Assembly (NCBI GenBank): GCA_944323495.1
Contig: CALUSZ010000026.1
Span: 1-8,717 of the forward strand
Direction of reading: 5' to 3'
DNA length: 8,717 nt
DNA from: Candidatus Gastranaerophilales bacterium
Lineage (GTDB): Bacteria > Cyanobacteriota > Vampirovibrionia > Gastranaerophilales > Gastranaerophilaceae
Shown here: piece by piece, positions 5,677-8,717 of the stretch
Position numbering within the stretch: the stretch's first letter is position 1
How the letters are laid out: each line of letters starts with the position of its first letter
Made by a program: the position numbers and the translations under genes
The notes under the pieces: model-generated
What the model saw: the letters and a program-made list of their open reading frames with translations, nothing else
The model's database searches: none
What the model was told of the DNA's origin: nothing

Positions 5677-7524
5677 ATGGGCAGTTTTGAGACAGAAACA
5701 CATTCTAAGGAAGATATAGTATATAAACAGCAGAATGACAGATTTGAGGATGCTGTTTTAGATAATAACTGCGCGTTTATTTATGATTTGAAAGCATTAT
5801 TGAGACTTTTTAGAAAAAATTTTGCGCATATAATTAAATCTAAAAAGAAAACCGATTTCAAACAGGTTTTGTATGCTACTCTCGATGAACCGCCGCTGGA
5901 TTATATTTTGGCTTTTAGAAATCAGTATCCTGATAAAATTATCAAGGTTATTACGGCTGTTGATGAAGTCGAAGGGTTAGAAAATACTAATATACATTTT
6001 GAATTTTATCTCCAGAATCGGATGAATACGGCGAAGTTATATAAATTCCCTAAAAATAGAGATAATATAGAAATTTACGGCCTGTATTCTCCTGCGTTTT
6101 CCGGTTATGACAGAAGGAGGCTTCAATATCTTGCACCTTTTGTTAAAGCTCTTAGAATTTGTGCGAAAATATTAGCGCCGGATATTATACATTCAGATAA
6201 TATACCGTTTTTTCTCGGGTCTGAATTTGAGAGTAAAATTCCTTATCCCGCAAAGGTGCTTCAGATTATAAGAGACTTTTCGCAGATTGAGGCTGATAAG
6301 ACCGAGGCTTTTTGGAGCGCAATTAATCTTGTTGATAAAAAAGGGATGAAAAAAATATGCAGGGATAAAATTATCAAAAAATGCATAGCTTCGCTTTTTA
6401 ATCTGCATAATACCAAAAGGTTTTATCAGATGAGAGAATGTCTTGAGTTTATCTATATGAACTATTTTAAGTTTAGGAAGTATATTGATAAATGTGAGGA
6501 TATTGATGAGAATATTTTGTTCAACAGAATGAATGCGAGAGTTCTGCAGTTATTTCCTCAGATGTCATATGAAGGAGAAATGTTCTCTAACTCGATGTAT
6601 TATACTTTGAAAAAAGCAGATTTTTGGGCAGTGATTTCAAGAACGTATTATAATGATATTTTTAAATCACAAGAGCTTTCTGGTAAAATATACAACAGGA
6701 TTATTAAAACAAAAAATAAGAGCGATTATGTCTCATACGGCTGTGCTGTCGGTACGGAATTAATCTATCAGCAGTTTAATCAGGAAAATTTCAGGGAGCT
6801 TCGAAAGAAGAACAAGAGTTATTTATTAAAAGAATTTTCCAGAGAGAGAATAAAAACCAGATTTTTGGATGTAAGTCTTTTTAAAGATGAAAATTATGCA
6901 ATCTACGGGTATTTAGATTCTTTTTATGATGCGCCTCTCGTGTTTATTCAGGGTTGTGAAACTTTTGCAGACGGGATTGATATTGCATTTAACACGATAT
7001 TTAAACTTTTTGAGTTGAATAAAAATTTGCAGGTAATTATTAATATTCCTGACGGATTAAAAAATGATTATATAAAAACAAGAATTAATTTCTTAGAAAA
7101 AAGTTCATCATTAAACGGCAGGTGGGTTTTTATTGACGGAAAAATTAATTCTGCCCAGTTTTACGCCTCTGCCGACATGGCATTTTATCCGCGCAGGCTG
7201 AATACAATATCATCTGAACATTATAAATGTATGAAATACGGGTGTATTCCTGTTGCTGTAAGATTTGGGATATATAACGATACTATTGCGGATATTTTTG
7301 ACGATATTACATATGGATGCGGATTTAAAACAAAGACTAAATTTACGATTGGCGAGGATGCTAATGCTATTTATTTTGAAACTGTCTCTAAGGCTTTAAA
7401 TCTTTATTCTAAAAATCCCGCCAGCTGGAATCTGCTTATTAAAAATGCAATGAACTATGATTCCGGCTGGAGATTCGATGTTATTGAAAAGTATAATGCT
7501 GTTTATGAACGTCTGAAAGCTTAA
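5677..7524 (+). CDS. GlgA-like (GT5-fold) protein lacking catalytic residues
   Basis: 615 residues from ATG 5677; an in-frame TTG at 5668 overlaps the -10 and is less likely. The C-terminal half matches glycogen/starch synthase: ADFWAVISRTYYNDI (314-327) like ADHITAVSPTYAREI, APLVFIQGCETFADGID (419-435) like the SRLTSQKGLD segment, YASADMAFYPRR (496-507) like the GADVILVPSR segment, CMKYGCIPV (518-526), and SWNLLIKNAMNYDSGW ending at 598 with a Y..VYERLK tail. The N-terminal half is looser: SPAFSGY (138-144) and PDIIHSDN (168-175) recall GlgA. The GlgA Lys-x-Gly-Gly substrate loop is not found. Placed on E. coli GlgA, R300 is C427, K305 is D432 and E377 is N509. A Lys-rich helical insert of about 65 residues (about 215-290) separates the lobes. 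ADP-glucose transfer is therefore doubtful; it may be a scaffold, a sugar sensor or a GT with changed chemistry. Divergent from pgk. Confidence 0.8.
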   Translation: MGSFETETHSKEDIVYKQQNDRFEDAVLDNNCAFIYDLKALLRLFRKNFAHIIKSKKKTDFKQVLYATLDEPPLDYILAFRNQYPDKIIKVITAVDEVEGLENTNIHFEFYLQNRMNTAKLYKFPKNRDNIEIYGLYSPAFSGYDRRRLQYLAPFVKALRICAKILAPDIIHSDNIPFFLGSEFESKIPYPAKVLQIIRDFSQIEADKTEAFWSAINLVDKKGMKKICRDKIIKKCIASLFNLHNTKRFYQMRECLEFIYMNYFKFRKYIDKCEDIDENILFNRMNARVLQLFPQMSYEGEMFSNSMYYTLKKADFWAVISRTYYNDIFKSQELSGKIYNRIIKTKNKSDYVSYGCAVGTELIYQQFNQENFRELRKKNKSYLLKEFSRERIKTRFLDVSLFKDENYAIYGYLDSFYDAPLVFIQGCETFADGIDIAFNTIFKLFELNKNLQVIINIPDGLKNDYIKTRINFLEKSSSLNGRWVFIDGKINSAQFYASADMAFYPRRLNTISSEHYKCMKYGCIPVAVRFGIYNDTIADIFDDITYGCGFKTKTKFTIGEDANAIYFETVSKALNLYSKNPASWNLLIKNAMNYDSGWRFDVIEKYNAVYERLKA

Positions 7525-8465
7525 ACATTCATAATTTCTTTAAGTTCAGGATACATTTCAATAAACATATTAACAGCACCTTCTCCCCCGAGACCGACTT
7601 CTGAATTTTTGCCGTTAAGTTTATATAGACCTATGTTTTGAGAATTCTCAATAGTGTAAAATTTAAGCTTATAGCTGTTTTTACACGGAACAAATTTTGT
7701 TCTGTTTCTGACCGCATTAAGCCAGAACCAGGCATCATCATTTGTCGGAATAATCTTCATAAAAGTTTCTTTATCAAAAATATCGTTATGCAGAACATGC
7801 GGAGGGTAGAGTACTCCTGCAAATCCGATAAACGGGTTTAAGTAGCTTGGAAGATACGTGTCATCGTAGATATAGCTTCGTCTTATGAGTTTAAACTTTT
7901 TATTTCTCTTTTTTACTAATAACATGGCTCTTCCGCCGATTATACAATCCGGATATTTTTGATGCTCTTCAAGCAAAGTTTTTATCAGGTCTCTATCATA
8001 GTAATAATCATCATCTGTGGTTATGATTATATCGTCCGGATGTTCTTTAAGTGTTGGAATAAGTTTTTTAAAAGAACGGATATCTTCACACCATCTGATA
8101 GTCAGACCAAATTGCTGAAGTCTGGTTAGGTTCTCCGGCAGTTCTTTTGTCGGGAATTGTTCTTCTGCAAGCCATAAAATGACTTCGTCCGGTTTCACGG
8201 ATTGTGTAAGAAGTGTTGAGATTGTTTTGTAGACAATATTAATTCTTTCGGGAAAAGTTGTAAGAGAAACGATTACTTTCGGGTTTCGTTTTTCAGTTGT
8301 CAGACCGTATTCGTTTACTTCTTTAAACTCATATTTCCAGGGGTATTTTTTGCAGAATTTCAGTCCGAACAGGCGCATTACAATATGTTCGTCGACAATT
8401 CTTACGGAAAAAATTTTATCCAGTCGGCTTCTTAAGTTGTTAAAAAATCCTGTAGTCTCTTTCAC
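7521..8465 (-). CDS. GT-A-fold glycosyltransferase (envelope polysaccharide type)
   Basis: 314 residues from GTG 8465-8463, chosen because GGGAG (8479-8475) lies nine bases upstream and because reading further upstream enters the promoter and the tRNA gene. The N-terminus has a VMRLFGLKFCKK stretch (29-40) like the short 'GIKI..K' element seen in many LPS and capsule transferases. The GT-A core follows: NPKVIVSLTTFPERI (61-75), a QSVKPDEVILWLAEEQFP strand-loop, then IIITTDDDYYYD (146-157) with the Asp-Asp-Asp that binds the metal and sugar nucleotide. A later GFAGVLYPP and a TNDDAWFW (241-248) block hold the likely acceptor-site acidic pair. No membrane segment or signal, so it would act on the cytoplasmic side of the membrane on a lipid-linked or LPS acceptor. 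Donor and acceptor sugars cannot be read. It converges with the GlgA-like gene, stop codons overlapping by two bases. Confidence 0.88.
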   Translation of the reverse strand: MKETTGFFNNLRSRLDKIFSVRIVDEHIVMRLFGLKFCKKYPWKYEFKEVNEYGLTTEKRNPKVIVSLTTFPERINIVYKTISTLLTQSVKPDEVILWLAEEQFPTKELPENLTRLQQFGLTIRWCEDIRSFKKLIPTLKEHPDDIIITTDDDYYYDRDLIKTLLEEHQKYPDCIIGGRAMLLVKKRNKKFKLIRRSYIYDDTYLPSYLNPFIGFAGVLYPPHVLHNDIFDKETFMKIIPTNDDAWFWLNAVRNRTKFVPCKNSYKLKFYTIENSQNIGLYKLNGKNSEVGLGGEGAVNMFIEMYPELKEIMNV

Positions 8466-8490
8466 TCTTATTTTCTCCCTATTTTTATAA

Positions 8491-8520
8491 ATATTAACAC
8501 AGTTCAAAAAAAAATGTAAA
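8491..8520 (-). promoter_or_regulatory. Glycosyltransferase promoter
   Basis: Minus-strand TTTACA (8520-8515), an 18-bp spacer containing a run of nine T, and TAATAT (8496-8491) preceded by TGT as in an extended -10. The predicted start near 8484 gives a leader of about 19 nt containing GGGAG. Its -35 lies seven bases from the divergent tRNA promoter -35. Confidence 0.5.
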
Positions 8521-8527
8521 TGCTTAC

Positions 8528-8555
8528 TTGATTTCTCAGGTTGTTTGTTTAAAAT
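8528..8555 (+). promoter_or_regulatory. tRNA-Pro promoter
   Basis: TTGATT (8528-8533), 16 bp, TAAAAT (8550-8555, one mismatch to TATAAT). The start would be near 8562, giving a 5' leader of about 49 nt ahead of the mature tRNA. Confidence 0.45.
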
Positions 8556-8565
8556 AGTTATATGT

Positions 8566-8581
8566 CGGGATGCAGCACAGC
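8566..8581 (+). repeat. Imperfect copy of the tRNA-Pro 5' end in its leader
   Basis: These 16 bases match the first 16 bases of the tRNA gene (8611-8626) at 13 positions; all three differences are transitions. The first seven bases, CGGGATG, are identical to the acceptor-stem strand and so could pair with the tRNA 3' strand CATCCCG (8677-8683). No further similarity follows, so this is either a remnant of a tRNA duplication or a leader element that competes with tRNA folding. Confidence 0.5.
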
Positions 8582-8610
8582 AAGTGTGTGAGTCTAAAAA
8601 AAATGGTCGA

Positions 8611-8684
8611 CGGGATGTAGCGCAGTTTGGTAGCGCACCGTGTTCGGGTCGCGGGGGTCGCAAGTTCGAATCTTGTCATCCCGA
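8611..8684 (+). tRNA. tRNA-Pro (anticodon CGG)
   Basis: 74 nt cloverleaf. The acceptor stem CGGGATG pairs with CATCCCG (8677-8683), with discriminator A at 8684. The D-arm is GCGC...GCGC with a GG in its loop; the anticodon stem CCGTG/CGCGG encloses TTCGGGT, giving anticodon CGG at 8645-8647 and G37 at 8648. The T-arm is GCAAG-TTCGAAT-CTTGT. A C1 with A73 and GG after the first anticodon base are proline identity features, and the layout matches bacterial tRNA-Pro. CCA is not encoded, so it must be added by the CCA enzyme. It reads the codon CCG. Six T residues (8685-8690) follow at once and may end transcription. Confidence 0.97.
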
Positions 8685-8717
8685 TTTTTTGTGTCTTTAA
8701 AAAAGGGAAGGCCAAGA
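8685..8717. other. Short tail after the tRNA, no gene visible
   Basis: A T6 tract directly after the tRNA, then AT-rich sequence and a purine-rich stretch (GGGAAGG at about 8705-8711) that could be a ribosome binding region of a gene beyond the window. Nothing more can be supported. Confidence 0.3.

Noticed and set aside
8466..8663. N-terminal extension of the glycosyltransferase through the promoter and tRNA
   Set aside because: The extension would translate the tRNA gene antisense; GTG 8465 has a good ribosome binding site and promoter upstream.
8566..8684. Attachment site of an integrated element at the tRNA
   Set aside because: Integration copies normally involve the tRNA 3' end or anticodon arm; here only 16 imperfect 5' bases repeat 45 bp away and no integrase is present.
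1..8717. CRISPR array, insertion sequence or prophage
   Set aside because: No regularly spaced direct repeats, transposase or integrase motifs, or terminal inverted repeats were seen on either strand.

Overview
This is a low-GC bacterial window with dense, short-gapped genes. Cyanobacterium-type envelope proteins (a GerMN-domain lipoprotein-like protein and a possible LmeA/DUF2993-type protein) sit beside mutS, rimI, a BioY-like transporter and pgk. That mix suggests a non-photosynthetic relative of cyanobacteria such as the gut Melainabacteria/Gastranaerophilales. This placement is an inference from gene content and not proven by the sequence. No phage, insertion sequence or CRISPR array is visible.

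Layout. The left edge (1-782, minus) is the N-terminal third of mutS, cut by the window. Between mutS and the next gene is a 39-bp gap with overlapping divergent promoters. A six-gene plus-strand operon follows (822-4333): an unknown membrane-anchored protein, a secreted lipid-binding-like protein, a GerMN protein, a solitary HicB-like protein, a RimI-type acetyltransferase and a BioY-like membrane protein. The last four overlap one another at their ends, which implies translational coupling. A strong palindromic terminator (4335-4380) serves both this operon and the convergent pgk gene (4382-5578, minus).

Right part. Divergent from pgk is a 615-residue protein (5677-7524, plus). Its C-terminal half aligns almost without gaps to glycogen synthase GlgA, but the residues known to be catalytic there are all replaced. 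It meets a minus-strand GT-A glycosyltransferase (7521-8465) tail to tail, with the two stop codons overlapping in the palindrome TTAA. A tRNA-Pro(CGG) gene (8611-8684, plus) closes the window. Its presumed leader carries an imperfect copy of the first 16 bases of the tRNA.

How they fit together. The operon is mostly an envelope set joined to protein acetylation and vitamin uptake. The right part joins central glycolysis with two glycosyltransferase-fold proteins. The most unusual items are the GlgA-like protein lacking catalytic residues, two genes with a leaderless-type start (TANNNT seven bases before ATG), the overlapping mutS/operon promoters, and the tRNA 5'-end mimic.
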